A stretch of DNA of 64,000 nt from Methylocaldum marinum (GTDB lineage: Bacteria > Pseudomonadota > Gammaproteobacteria > Methylococcales > Methylococcaceae), in assembly GCF_003584645.1 (NCBI RefSeq), contig NZ_AP017928.1:5469501-5533500 (forward strand), read 5' to 3'. Made by a program: the position numbers and the translations under genes. The notes below the pieces were generated by a model. The model made no database searches. It worked only from the letters and a program-made list of their open reading frames with translations, and was not told the DNA's origin. Each line of letters opens with the position of its first letter. The first letter of the stretch is position 1. Of the stretch, positions 8,074 through 17,511 are shown piece by piece.

Positions 8074-9014
8074 ATCCGGCGCTGAGTCTTGCATCGATTT
8101 TCCTGCTCTTGCTGTTGACGGCCTGCGACCGTTCCGCCCCGGATTCGGCGGCTCCGGATCTTGCGAGCCGAAACATGACCGACGCGGTGGGGCGGGTGGT
8201 ACGGATACCCGCCGTTCCACAGCGGATACTGGCGCTGAGCGAACTGGATCTGGACGCCTTGCTCGCCCTCGGCTTGCGGCCGGCCGGCGCCACCAACGCC
8301 CGCGGCAGCGATCGCCCGCCCGCCTATCTCGGCACGCGCGCCGCCGGAATCGAAGGTCTCGGCAACTTCGCCCAGCCCTCGCTGGACCGCGTCGTGGTCT
8401 TGCAGCCGGACCTGATACTCGCCGGCGGTCAAGCCGATCCGGAGCGGCTGGCCCAATTGGAGAGCATCGCGCCGACCGTGGTCAGCTTCGCTCCCGGAGA
8501 ATTCTGGCAGGACAGTTTTCGGCGCATCGCCGATGCTGTCGGCCAGCCGGAGGCGGGACAACGGGTCCTCGACGAATACCGCGCACGCGCCGCGGCCTTG
8601 CGGGAAAAACTCGGTGCGCATGCCGGCGAATCGGTGAGCATCGTCCGCCTGACGCCGAACGGCCCCATGTTCATGTTCGGCGATGCCTTCGCCGGACGCG
8701 TGCTGGCCGATCTGGGACTGGTGCGGCCCTCGGCCCAGCGCGCTCCGGGGGCTGGTCACGCGCCTCCGCTGAGCCGCGAAATGCTGGCCGATATCGACGG
8801 CGACTGGCTGTTCATCGGCAACTTCACGCCTGACCCGAACAGCGTGGCCGCATTGCGCGGGGAACCGGCCTTCGCCGGATTGCGGGCGGCACAGCGCGGC
8901 CACGTGCGCGAAGTCGATGCGACGTTATGGACCCTGATCGGCGGTCCTCTGGCGGCGCAAGCCGTGCTCGACGATGTCGAGAGGGCCATGCTCGGCGCAA
9001 CTTCGGAACCATGA
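8070..9014 (+). CDS. Ferric-siderophore ABC transporter binding lipoprotein
   Basis: The product is 314 aa. A signal peptide ends in the lipobox LTAC (Cys about 20). The body has the class III binding-protein fold marks: IPAVPQRILALSELDLDALLALGL, then DRVVVLQPDLILA, as in FepB/FatB/BtuF. It would capture ferric siderophore in the periplasm and deliver it to the FecCD-type permeases encoded next. It overlaps the SIP gene by 4 nt. Confidence 0.88.
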   Translation: MNPALSLASIFLLLLLTACDRSAPDSAAPDLASRNMTDAVGRVVRIPAVPQRILALSELDLDALLALGLRPAGATNARGSDRPPAYLGTRAAGIEGLGNFAQPSLDRVVVLQPDLILAGGQADPERLAQLESIAPTVVSFAPGEFWQDSFRRIADAVGQPEAGQRVLDEYRARAAALREKLGAHAGESVSIVRLTPNGPMFMFGDAFAGRVLADLGLVRPSAQRAPGAGHAPPLSREMLADIDGDWLFIGNFTPDPNSVAALRGEPAFAGLRAAQRGHVREVDATLWTLIGGPLAAQAVLDDVERAMLGATSEP

Positions 9015-9111
9015 AGCTAAAAACCGCAGTTGAATGTCCGAAATGACTGCAATACTCCATCAGCCGCTGCATTCCATCACCTTAACCCCGCTCCTAGAGG
9101 AAAGGGGGCGA

Positions 9112-9150
9112 AACTCCCTTCTCCCTCTGAGAGAAGGGTTGGGGATGAGG
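9112..9150. repeat. Short palindromic intergenic repeat
   Basis: CTTCTCCCTCTGAGAGAAGG forms a hairpin followed by GTTGGGGATGAGGG, a sequence type dispersed in many gammaproteobacterial genomes. It sits in the gap between the binding-protein and permease genes. Confidence 0.4.
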
Positions 9151-9191
9151 GCCTGGCGCTTTTCAGGTGGTATCCGACTGCCCGATTTAGC

Positions 9192-10229
9192 ATGAAGAAA
9201 GCTGTGCCCCTATCGGCCTTGACCAGCTACGTTTTGCTACTGGTGCTGACAGCGATGCTGAGCCTTGCTTCGTTGAGCATGGGGGCGGGCAGCGTCGGTT
9301 GGACGGAAAGTGTCGACTGGCTGCTGGGCGGCATGCACAGCATTGATGCGCAAGTCGATCTTGTGCTTGGCGAACTGCGTCTGCCGCGGGTGCTGAAGGC
9401 GCTGGCGTTGGGCGCGGCACTCGGGGCGGCAGGGGTGTTGTTGCAGGCGGTGACGCGCAATCCGCTGGCCGAGACCGGCTTGCTGGGCGTCAATAGCGGC
9501 GCGGCCCTGGCGGTGGCGCTAGGTATCGCTCTGGCCGGGGGCCTGACGCCGGGCCCCCAAATCGGCTGGGCTCTCGGCGGGGCGTTGACGGGCAGCGCCT
9601 TTGCGTTGATGCTCGCGCATGCCGGCGGCGGCCAGGCTTCGCCGCAGCGCCTGGTGCTGGCGGGACTCGCGATCGGCGCCACCTGCCAAAGTCTGACCGC
9701 CTGGCTGTCGCTGGCGAGTAGCGCCAACCTCGACCAGTTCCGGTTCTGGCTGCTCGGTTCGCTGACCCATCCGCACGCCGGCCTGCTCGTGCCGGGATTA
9801 GCCCTGATCGGGATCGGCCTCACGCTGGCCGTCCTGTTAATCCGCCCCTTGTCGGCGCTGACTCTCGGGGACGATCTGGCACGCGCCCTCGGCCATCGCC
9901 CAGGACCGATCCGGGCTCTAACGGTCACGTCCGTCGCGCTTCTGGCCGGAACTGCAGTCGCGCTGGCCGGCCCCATTGCGTTTCTCGGCCTGATCGCGCC
10001 CTATTGCGCGCGCGCGCTCGCCGGCATCACGATCGGCGCGCAGCTTGCCTTCGCGATTCCGCTCGGCGCCGCGTTGCTGCTGCTCGCGGATCTCGCCGCC
10101 CGATTGATCGTCGCGCCCTACGAGGCGCCCATGAGCGCGGTGCTGGCGCTGATCGGCGCGCCCTTGCTGATCTGGATCGTGCATCGCGACGCCACTCTGG
10201 CGCTGAGCCGTACCGGAGCGGAATGTTGA
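9192..10229 (+). CDS. FecCD-family iron-siderophore permease 1
   Basis: The product is 345 aa with about nine or ten membrane segments. RLPRVLKALALGAALGAAG followed by LLQAVTRNPLAETGLLGVN is the family signature, and ALGHRPGPIR with PIAFLGLIAP marks the loop that contacts the ATPase. It would form a heterodimer with the next permease in the inner membrane. ATG 9192 has a weak ribosome site. It ends 7 nt inside the next gene. Confidence 0.9.
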   Translation: MKKAVPLSALTSYVLLLVLTAMLSLASLSMGAGSVGWTESVDWLLGGMHSIDAQVDLVLGELRLPRVLKALALGAALGAAGVLLQAVTRNPLAETGLLGVNSGAALAVALGIALAGGLTPGPQIGWALGGALTGSAFALMLAHAGGGQASPQRLVLAGLAIGATCQSLTAWLSLASSANLDQFRFWLLGSLTHPHAGLLVPGLALIGIGLTLAVLLIRPLSALTLGDDLARALGHRPGPIRALTVTSVALLAGTAVALAGPIAFLGLIAPYCARALAGITIGAQLAFAIPLGAALLLLADLAARLIVAPYEAPMSAVLALIGAPLLIWIVHRDATLALSRTGAEC

Positions 10230-11209
10230 TGGCTTGGGCGCTCCGGATCGGTCTGTTTCCGGTGTTGGCATTGCTGGTCCTTGCTGCGCTGGCCGCGGGT
10301 TCCCCTTGGCTGTCGCCGGGGCAGTTGTTGGCGAGTCTCGACGGAAGCGGGCCACCCTGGTTGAGTACCCTGGTTTTCCAGATTCGACTGCCACGGCTGT
10401 GCGCGGCACTGGTGGTCGGCTCCGCGCTCGGATGCGCCGGCGCCTTGCTGCAGGCGCTCGCGCGTAACCGCCTGGCGAGTCCCGATCTGCTCGGTGTCAA
10501 CGACGGCGCGTTGCTGGCGTTGGCGGTCACCCTGGTGCTGAATCCCGCCGGGCTGCTCGGTCCGTGGTGGTGCGCTCTGATCGGTGCTTTGACGACCGCG
10601 CTGTTCACGCTGCTGGCGGCCGGGGGCGTCGGCACCCAAGGCTATCGCGTGCTGGTCGTCGGGCTGGGTGTCGCCAGCTTGCTGCGGGCCGGTTTCGACA
10701 TCGCCATGGCGACCCTGCCGATCTTTCAGGCCGGCGGGATGTACGCCTTCAGCGTCGGCAGTCTGACCGGCCGGACCTGGCCGCTGCTGGCGACCGTGGC
10801 CCTTGTGCTCGGCCTATTGTTGGCGGCGATGCCCCCGCTGACCCGCAGCCTGACATTGCTCGGCTTGCACGATGACAGCATCCGCAGCCTCGGCGTGCGC
10901 CTCGAACGCTTGCGCCTCGCGATCCTGCTGCTCGCCGCCGCGCTCGCGGGCCTCGCCGTCAGCGTTTCCGGGCCGGTGGGTTTCGTCGCTATCGCCGCAC
11001 CCATCTTCGCGCGCCGGCTGTCGGCGGACGGATCGGCGCCGTTCTGGAGCGCCGCCGCGATCGGCGCAGCCCTGGTTATCGCCGCCGATCTACTCGGACG
11101 GGTGCTCGCGCCGCCGGTCGAAGTGCCGGCCGGCGTCGTAACCGGGCTGCTGGGAGGGCCTTTTCTGCTGTGGCTGCTGTTGCGGCCTTCGCCTTACGGA
11201 GTTACCTGA
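10223..11209 (+). CDS. FecCD-family iron-siderophore permease 2
   Basis: The product is 328 aa, polytopic. RLPRLCAALVVGSALGCAG and NRLASPDLLGVNDGA give the FecCD signature; SLGVRLERLR and GPVGFVAIAAP form the ATPase-coupling region. ATG 10223 overlaps the previous stop by 7 nt and its own TGA overlaps the next ATG. It is the partner of permease 1. Confidence 0.9.
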   Translation: MLMAWALRIGLFPVLALLVLAALAAGSPWLSPGQLLASLDGSGPPWLSTLVFQIRLPRLCAALVVGSALGCAGALLQALARNRLASPDLLGVNDGALLALAVTLVLNPAGLLGPWWCALIGALTTALFTLLAAGGVGTQGYRVLVVGLGVASLLRAGFDIAMATLPIFQAGGMYAFSVGSLTGRTWPLLATVALVLGLLLAAMPPLTRSLTLLGLHDDSIRSLGVRLERLRLAILLLAAALAGLAVSVSGPVGFVAIAAPIFARRLSADGSAPFWSAAAIGAALVIAADLLGRVLAPPVEVPAGVVTGLLGGPFLLWLLLRPSPYGVT

Positions 11210-13254
11210 TGCTGGACCTGCGCGTCGAGAACCTTTGCGCCGGCTACGGCGCGAAGACCGTGCTGAACGATCTCAGCGTGCACATTCCGTCCGGTCGCAT
11301 TACCGCGATCGTCGGCGCCAACGGGTGCGGCAAGAGCACCCTACTGCGCTGCCTGGCCCGCCTTCACCGGCCCGCGTCGGGGCAGGTGCGGCTGGGGAAC
11401 CACGAGCTGGGCACACTTTCGACCGCAGCCCTCTCGCGGCGCGTCGGCTTTCTGCCGCAGTTCCCGCAAGCGCCGGCCGGTTTGCGCGTGGCGTCGCTGG
11501 TCGCGCTGGGCCGCCATCCGCATCGGCGGCTGCTGCACCGCTGGTCGTCCGAAGACGAGGAGGCGGTACAGGAAGCGCTGCGGCTTACCGATCTGACCGA
11601 ATTCGCGCAGCAACCCCTGGACACGCTGTCCGGCGGGCAGCGTCAGCGTGCCTGGCTGGCGATGATGCTGGCGCAATCGACGCCGGTGCTGCTTCTGGAC
11701 GAACCGGGCAGCATGCTCGATCCCGGCCACCAGTTGGAACTGTTGGCCTTGCTCCGCGCCTTGGCCGATACGGGCCGCACCGTCGTGGTGGTGCTGCATG
11801 ATCTCATCGCCGCCCGCCACGCCGACTGGCTGGTCGCGCTGGACCACGGCGAACTTGCCGCCTGCGGCACGCCCGGAGAGGTGCTCACGGAAGACTTGCT
11901 GCGCCGGCTGTACGGCATCGACAGCCGCATCCTGCGCGCGCCCGACGATAGCCCCGTCGTCGTGCCCTTGCGCGCGCTGAACACACCCGCGCCAGTACCG
12001 CGCCCCTTGCCGCGCAGCATCGAAGCGAACGCGAAGCGGGCCGCCAAACCGCCCGCGACTGCCGAACCCGCGCTGACGAAGGAGCGCCGTCTCTTGCTGC
12101 TGCTCGCGGCGCTGCAATTCACCCACCTCCTCGATTACATGGTGCTGATGCCGCTCGGCGCGGAAGTGATGCGCGCCTTCGACATCGGCCCGGCGCGGTT
12201 CGGATCGCTGGTTGGCGTCTATACGCTGGCATCGGCTCTGGCCAGTCTGGCCGGGGGCCGCCTGCTGGATCGCGGCGACCGCAAGCGAACCGTGCTGACG
12301 CTGTACTCCGGTTTCATCGTCGCCACTCTTGCCTGCGCCACGGCGGCAGGGTTCGAGTCGCTGCTCGCCGCGCGCGCCTTGGCCGGGGGCTGCGCCGGGC
12401 TGATCAACGCCGCGGTGATGGCGATCATCGCCGACGGCATCGAGCCGGCGCGGCGCGGCCGGGCGATCGGCACCGTGATGTCGGCGTTCGGCCTCTGCGC
12501 CGTTATCGGCGTGCCCACGGGGCTCTGGCTGGCTTCGCTGGGCGGCTGGCGGATACCGTTCTTCGCGGTCGCGGCGCTGTCGGCCTTGTTATGGATCGGC
12601 CTCCGGTTCGGGCTGCCGCGCGCGCCGGCTAGCGCCGTCGCCACCCGTGGGCGGCTCACCGAAAGTTCGCTCGCGCTGGGCTGGCTGCTGAGCTTCGGTA
12701 TTGTTTTCGCCGGCTTTCTCATCGTGCCGTATCTCGGCGCGCATCTGAACGGCACGCTGGGCGTCGCGCTGCATGACATGTCCTGGATTTATCTCTGCGC
12801 CGGACTCGCGACCTTCTTGGCGGCACGCTGGATAGGCCGCGCCGCCGACCGGTTCGGCGCGGCGCGCGTGCTCGCGCTGCTGATGCTGACGAGCATCGTT
12901 CCGCACCTCTGGCTCACCCAGCTTCAACCGGGTCCGCTGGCGCAAACCGCGCTGGTGTTCATGCTGTTCATGGTGCTTACCTCCACCCGCGCCATTCCCG
13001 CCTCCGCCTGGCTCATCAGCCGCGTCCCGCCGCCCTTGCGCGGCCGTTACCTGGCGATCAACACCGCCAGCACCGACGCCGCCTCCGGCCTCGCCGCCTG
13101 GAGCGCGGGACTGATCACCAGCGTCGACGCCAGCGGCGCCCTGCAGCACTTCGAGCGTTCCGGCTGGCTCGCCGCCGGCGTTACGCTGCTGACCCTGGGC
13201 TTGCTGGGATGGCTACAACTGCGGTCCACTCCGAAGCTCGCGACCGAGTCGTAG
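11209..13254 (+). CDS. Fusion of a siderophore ABC ATPase and an MFS transporter
   Basis: One unbroken 681-aa frame. Residues 1 to about 255 are a FepC/FecE-type ATPase: Walker A GANGCGKST (34-42), Q-loop near FLPQFP, signature LSGGQRQRAW, Walker B LLLDEP, and switch His in VVLHD. A linker of about 35 residues rich in Pro and Ala follows. Residues about 290-681 are a 12-helix MFS carrier with the GRLLDRGDRKR loop between helices 2 and 3, resembling drug or siderophore exporters. The ATPase would power the two permeases upstream; the MFS half could export siderophore or release the desferri form. I know of no standard family with this order. ATG 11209 overlaps the permease stop (TGATG), and no indel signs appear at the joint. 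Confidence 0.88.
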   Translation: MLDLRVENLCAGYGAKTVLNDLSVHIPSGRITAIVGANGCGKSTLLRCLARLHRPASGQVRLGNHELGTLSTAALSRRVGFLPQFPQAPAGLRVASLVALGRHPHRRLLHRWSSEDEEAVQEALRLTDLTEFAQQPLDTLSGGQRQRAWLAMMLAQSTPVLLLDEPGSMLDPGHQLELLALLRALADTGRTVVVVLHDLIAARHADWLVALDHGELAACGTPGEVLTEDLLRRLYGIDSRILRAPDDSPVVVPLRALNTPAPVPRPLPRSIEANAKRAAKPPATAEPALTKERRLLLLLAALQFTHLLDYMVLMPLGAEVMRAFDIGPARFGSLVGVYTLASALASLAGGRLLDRGDRKRTVLTLYSGFIVATLACATAAGFESLLAARALAGGCAGLINAAVMAIIADGIEPARRGRAIGTVMSAFGLCAVIGVPTGLWLASLGGWRIPFFAVAALSALLWIGLRFGLPRAPASAVATRGRLTESSLALGWLLSFGIVFAGFLIVPYLGAHLNGTLGVALHDMSWIYLCAGLATFLAARWIGRAADRFGAARVLALLMLTSIVPHLWLTQLQPGPLAQTALVFMLFMVLTSTRAIPASAWLISRVPPPLRGRYLAINTASTDAASGLAAWSAGLITSVDASGALQHFERSGWLAAGVTLLTLGLLGWLQLRSTPKLATES

Positions 13255-13333
13255 CCCGTATGAAGCGAAGCGGAATGCGGGGAACATCACCGCTCCGATC
13301 ATCCCGGATTTCACTCCGTTTCATCCGGGCTAC
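13251..13333. repeat. REP-like repeat R1
   Basis: An imperfect palindrome, GTAGCCCGTATGAAGCGAAG to CATCCGGGCTAC, of the same family as 4589-4670. Its start overlaps the stop region of the fusion gene. Confidence 0.75.
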
Positions 13334-13402
13334 CCGGTGCGGATCGCACCGCAACTACCGAGCACCGACCGGAATCCATCGATTCAACCGCGAGATGAAA
13401 CC

Positions 13403-14197
13403 ATGAGTTCGCACCTGCCGAACCTTTCCGATTTCCACTTGCATCCGAGCATCGCCCTGGTGACCGGGGCCGCCCAGGGCATCGGCGCGGTGGTCGCCGC
13501 GACGCTGGCCGGGCGCGGGCTCACCGTCGCCGCCGCGGACATCGACGGTGCGTCCCTATGCGATATGTGCGCCTCGCACGATAACTTGCATCCCTTCGTG
13601 CTCGACCTGCGCGATGCAGCGGCCGTCGTGGAAACGGTCGAGCGCGCGGAACGCGAACTCGGCGCCATCGACTACCTGGTCAACGTCGCCGGCGTGCTAT
13701 ATACCGGCGGAGCGATCGACGCCAGCGACGAGGACTGGATGCAGAGCTTCGCGGTCAACACCCATGGCGTCTTCTTTCTCACCCGCGCAGTGGCGCGCCG
13801 CATGCGCGAGCGGCGGCGCGGCGCGATCGTGACCGTGGGTTCCAACGCGGCCTCCACCCCGCGCATGGGCATGGCCGCCTACGCCGCGTCCAAGGCTGCT
13901 ACCGCCCAGTACATCCGCTGCCTGGGGCTGGAACTCGCGGAATACGGCATTCGCTGCAATCTGGTCTCGCCCGGGTCGACCGACACCGAGATGCAGCGCC
14001 GCTACTGGCGCGACGGTGCCGGCAGCGCCGAACAGGTCATCCGGGGATCTTTGGAAAAGTTCCGCCTCGGCATCCCGCTGCGCAAGCTGGCACAACCCGA
14101 AGATATCGCCCAGGCCGTGCTGTTTCTTCTGTCCGATGCCGCAGGGCACATCACGATGCAGGATCTCGTAGTCGATGGCGGAGCGACTTTGGGCTGA
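13403..14197 (+). CDS. entA: 2,3-dihydro-2,3-dihydroxybenzoate dehydrogenase, EntA-like
   Basis: The product is 264 aa, a short-chain dehydrogenase. It has the NAD site TGAAQGIG (residues about 20-27), the active-site serine region VGSNAASTPRMGMAAYAASK with Tyr-x3-Lys, and RCNLVSPGSTDTEMQR and GIPLRKLAQPEDIA, which follow E. coli EntA closely. It would make 2,3-dihydroxybenzoate for a catecholate siderophore. No entC, entB or entE lies nearby, so the pathway is incomplete here or the gene serves another route. ATG 13403 was chosen because upstream residues are not conserved in the family. It follows the uptake operon on the same strand after an R1 repeat. Confidence 0.85.
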   Translation: MSSHLPNLSDFHLHPSIALVTGAAQGIGAVVAATLAGRGLTVAAADIDGASLCDMCASHDNLHPFVLDLRDAAAVVETVERAERELGAIDYLVNVAGVLYTGGAIDASDEDWMQSFAVNTHGVFFLTRAVARRMRERRRGAIVTVGSNAASTPRMGMAAYAASKAATAQYIRCLGLELAEYGIRCNLVSPGSTDTEMQRRYWRDGAGSAEQVIRGSLEKFRLGIPLRKLAQPEDIAQAVLFLLSDAAGHITMQDLVVDGGATLG

Positions 14198-14213
14198 GAG
14201 CCCATCTGGACAA

Positions 14214-14295
14214 GTAGCCCGGATGAAACGCAGTGTAAGCCGGGAGAGCCGAAGTACCAATCGTCCCGGATTCCGCAAAGCTCCATCCGGGCTAC
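14214..14295. repeat. REP-like repeat R1
   Basis: GTAGCCCGGATGAAACGCAG to CATCCGGGCTAC palindrome, same family as 4589-4670, directly after the entA-like gene. Confidence 0.8.
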
Positions 14296-14783
14296 GCAGG
14301 CTACCTGGTTATGCTGCAAGTTCTTTTGCGTAGATGACGACATTGTCCTCCCCGGATTCAATCAAGGAGGCCGCGTAGGACAGGCAAAAGCCGTTGGGCT
14401 GTACCCATCAGTCGGGAAGGTGGACACGCTGAGCTTTGCCGATGCTACAGCGCTGGGATGGTCCGGACGAACAACCGCGGGTATTGGCGAAAAGGTCGGA
14501 GTCAATCCGACCCTTCACGAATTTCGCGCATTCAGCGCGAAATGAGAGGCCGGTCACCTCCAGCACGGAGACAAGCGCTCATCGCGCAATGCAAACTCAA
14601 GCAACGACCCGTTACGTGAGCGATCAATAAAACCTCGCTCAAAAAACGCTTGATTACACGCCCTGACCCCTCTTTTTGCGCAGCGTCACCATTCGCCTGG
14701 CATGCGGCGAATGGCGCCTCTATCGCCGCATATTTTGCGGTAAATGGCTGGTCGATGCGGAGATTGCGATCCATAATATCCGC
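14296..14783. other. Intergenic, no gene recognised
   Basis: It contains a perfect inverted repeat around 14519-14541 (ATTTCGCGC, loop, GCGCGAAAT) and a TAATAT just before the Fic start. No coding frame with a family resemblance was seen. Confidence 0.4.
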
Positions 14784-15353
14784 ATGACTAGCGGCGATTA
14801 TCAATACATCTGGCAGACCGGCGATTGGCCGAACTGGCGTTACGATTTGGCGGCACTGGCCAGTCCTATGGCGGAGGTCAGTCGCGCCCAAGGAAACCTG
14901 TTGGGGCGCCTGGCCGACGTGGGTATGGCGCTGCGCGATCAGGCGCGCCTTGCTGCGCTCACCGAAGACGTGGTCAAGACTAGCGAGATCGAGGGTGAGC
15001 CGCTCAATGCCGAATCCGTTCGCTCAAGCATTGCCCGTAGGCTGGGCGTGGACATCGGCGCCCTGGCCCCCGTCGATCGGCACGTCGAAGGCATGGTCGA
15101 GATGGTGCTCGATGCCACTGCCAACTGCCAGGCACCGGTGTCGCGGGAGCGCCTGTTCGGCTGGCATGCCGCGCTGTGTCCAACCGGCTACTCCGGCCTT
15201 TCCAGGATCAAGGTCGGCGGCTGGCGCGACGATGCCACGGGGCCCATGCAAGTGGTGTCTGGCCTCGTCGGCCGGCAGAGGGTGCATTTCGAGGCACCAC
15301 CCGCCGACCGAGTGGGGAATTCTTTCACAGCCTCGAAGCCACATCCGGGCTAA
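14784..15353 (+). pseudogene. Fic-family protein, 3' truncated
   Basis: The first 180 or so residues (GDYQYIWQTGDWPNWRYD, then EDVVKTSEIEGEPLN and RHVEGMVEMVLDA) match the N-terminal part of Fic AMP-transferase family proteins, including the inhibitory S/T-x-x-x-E-[G/N] region (KTSEIEGE). The catalytic HPFxDGNGR motif is missing: after PPADRV the frame runs into unrelated residues and stops. The break point carries the tail of an R1 repeat (CATCCGGGCTA at about 15341), so the 3' end was probably lost by a rearrangement at the repeat. Product unlikely to be active. Confidence 0.7.
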
Positions 15354-15370
15354 GCTGGCTAAATGCAATT

Positions 15371-15390
15371 GCGCACGCATCAGCATGCGC
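15371..15390. promoter_or_regulatory. Inverted repeat upstream of ccdAB, candidate operator
   Basis: GCGCA and TGCGC arms (15371-15375 and 15386-15390) face each other 40 nt before ccdA. CcdAB complexes autoregulate by binding upstream; assignment as operator is inference. Confidence 0.35.
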
Positions 15391-15430
15391 ATACCATGGA
15401 CTCATCATTGCTGCCCACCCGAGGTTCGCC

Positions 15431-15676
15431 ATGCGCACGCTATATGATGTCAACGCCCCGAAAAAGCCGACAAACCTCAGCATAAACAGCGACCTGCTCG
15501 CCAAAGCCAGAGCTTTGAACATCAATCTTTCCGCCACTCTGGAGCAAGCACTCAGGCAACAATTGGCAGAGTGCGAAGCGGATAAATGGGCCGACGAAAA
15601 CAGGGCTGCCATAGATGCCTACAACTCGTTCGTGGAACAACATGGGTGCTTCGGTGACGAGTTCCGAGAGTTCTGA
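15431..15676 (+). CDS. ccdA: Antitoxin CcdA
   Basis: The product is 81 aa. The N-terminal half has the ribbon-helix-helix pattern of CcdA (KKPTNLSINSDLLAKARAL, NINLSATLEQALRQQL) and the C-terminus the toxin-binding tail WADENRAAIDAYNSFVEQHG. It neutralises CcdB and represses the operon. The stop overlaps the ccdB start (TGATG). Confidence 0.92.
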   Translation: MRTLYDVNAPKKPTNLSINSDLLAKARALNINLSATLEQALRQQLAECEADKWADENRAAIDAYNSFVEQHGCFGDEFREF

Positions 15677-15993
15677 TGGCACAGTTTGACGTCTACGCCA
15701 ATCCGAGCAAGAGCACCAAGGGCTTCTATCCGTTTCTGGTCGATATTCAAAGCCCACACATTTCAGAACTGGCTACCCGAATCGTCATTCCACTCGGAAA
15801 GCGCTCCGACTTCGGCAATGAAACGATGAAAGGACTCACCCCAGAAATCACGTTCAATGCCCAAGAACTCCTGTTGCTTGTCCCCCAGATTTCTTCAATT
15901 CCAGCTAAATTGCTTCAGAACCCGATCGGATCACTTTCCCATTTTCGGGACCAAATTATCCGGGCGCTCGATTTCGCGATCACCGGCATTTGA
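15676..15993 (+). CDS. ccdB: Toxin CcdB, DNA gyrase poison
   Basis: The product is 105 aa with the CcdB fold pattern (FDVYANPSKSTKGFYPFLVDIQSP, RIVIPLGKR, SIPAKLL, LSHFRDQIIRALDF). CcdB traps DNA gyrase on cleaved DNA. The extreme C-terminus is ITGI, whereas F-plasmid CcdB ends in WGI with a Trp important for toxicity; chromosomal relatives, as I recall, also lack that Trp. Gene order and overlap with ccdA are standard. Confidence 0.92.
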   Translation: MAQFDVYANPSKSTKGFYPFLVDIQSPHISELATRIVIPLGKRSDFGNETMKGLTPEITFNAQELLLLVPQISSIPAKLLQNPIGSLSHFRDQIIRALDFAITGI

Positions 15994-16348
15994 TAATGGC
16001 GCCGGGAAACTGAGCCAATGCGCGCACACTTTGCGTGGCCGGATCTGAGGTATCCGTCGGCGTGGTGGGACCACGTTGGGCCAAGAGCCTATCTCAGCGA
16101 GTAGCGAGTAGCCCGGATGCAAAGCAGTGGAATGCGGAAGAGTCGAGGCACCGATCGTCCCGGTTTCCGCGAAGCTCCATCCGGGTGCACTGGCTTTCAT
16201 CCTCGGCATCCAAATATGTCAATGATTCGTCCGCAGCACCTGCGTTAGTCTATCGCTACAGCAAGCCCGATTCTTACATCAAATCCGCAATGGCGAAGCC
16301 GCTTCCTGAATGTCCTGTTCTTTAGGGGAGCAATCTGAGAGGTGTAGC
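15994..16348. other. Intergenic with R1 repeat at 16108-16190
   Basis: The stretch holds one R1-family palindrome (AGTAGCCCGGATGCAAAGCA to CATCCGGGTGCAC) whose right end is degenerate. No gene seen. Confidence 0.5.
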
Positions 16349-17511
16349 ATGCGAACACATCGATTGTCGTCATTCTGGGCCATCGCTTGTTTTTTCATGA
16401 GCCTGGCGGGTAGCGCCACGGATGCGGCCTCATCCCCGTCTGATCCTTTAGCGTCGTCACGCATCGTCGAACCGGCTCAGAACCTGCCGGCTTCTGGCGA
16501 AGTCCGGGAAGGCGTGGTTGCCCCGATACAGACGACCCCTACCTGTGGCTGTTGCCTTGGCCGGGCGAGTTCGCGCTGCGGACTTACAAAGGCTTTTATG
16601 TGACCGCGCTTGATGGGGGAGGAAGAACAGTCGAACCTGTCCTCCTGACGACCGCGACGACAGCCGGGCCCTGGGAAAAGTTCACGTTCGCCGTGACTTA
16701 CCCCGACACGCCTCATGACAAGAGCATTCAGACGTCCCGTGGCTATTATTTGACTGCACTGAACGGAGGGGGTCTAACGGGTGGCGCTTTTCATACTGAC
16801 GCCACGCAAGCCCTAGACTGGGAGCGGTTTCGACTGCTCGACCTGAGTGTCGGCAACTTCGCGCCCAGTTTTTATGCGATTTATACGATAAACGGGTTTT
16901 ATGTCACGGCAGTCGGAGCCGGCGGCAAATCCGCAGATGCTTTTCATACCGATGCGACACAGATTCAGGATTGGGAAAAATTTCAGATTGTCAAGTGCGG
17001 CGACGTGGGATCGGGATTCGAGTACGGCATTCTGACCGCGGACGGCACATTTCTGTCCGCCGTGTTGCCGGGAGGCCAGTCATCGCAAGGGGACATAACA
17101 ATCGTCGGACGGGCAGAACCGGAGTCGAGATTTAAACTTATCCGACAAAATGACGGCTCCCATGCTCTGCAAACCTCTAATGGCGTGACCTTCGTTACAG
17201 CCTTAGGTGGCGGGGGACTCGTGGAAAAATTTATCGGCTGCGACCCGGGCTTTCCAGGCGCATGCATCAGTACCACATCGACCATCTTCCACACTGATGC
17301 GACACAAGTCTTGGCCTGGGAGAAATTCCGGATCATCGATCAGGGCAACTGCACCTATGCGCTTCAAACCTCGAGCGGGTTCAATGTGGGAATCTACCGA
17401 GACTCAGCTGGACACACCTTGCTCACCACCCGCCGTGACGGCGTATCGACATCGAACGAATTGTTCCAGCTAATAGTTTACGGCTTGGCTTCACCAGAGG
17501 TCCTGCAATGA
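16349..17511 (+). pseudogene. Secreted fascin-like beta-trefoil repeat protein, frameshifted
   Basis: ATG 16349 opens a Sec signal peptide (LSSFWAIACFFMSLAGSATDA). Its frame stops at 16603. The neighbouring frame from about 16525 to 17511 carries six repeats of the type GFYVTALDGGG ... FHTDATQ ... WEKFRI, which is the actin-crosslinking fascin/beta-trefoil pattern: two three-repeat trefoils. One extra C in the C-run at 16521-16524 would join the frames as VAPDTDDPYLWLLPW. So either a one-base deletion inactivates the gene or the assembly has a homopolymer error. The last 105 nt are duplicated at 29464. Function unknown; likely extracellular binding. Confidence 0.68.
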
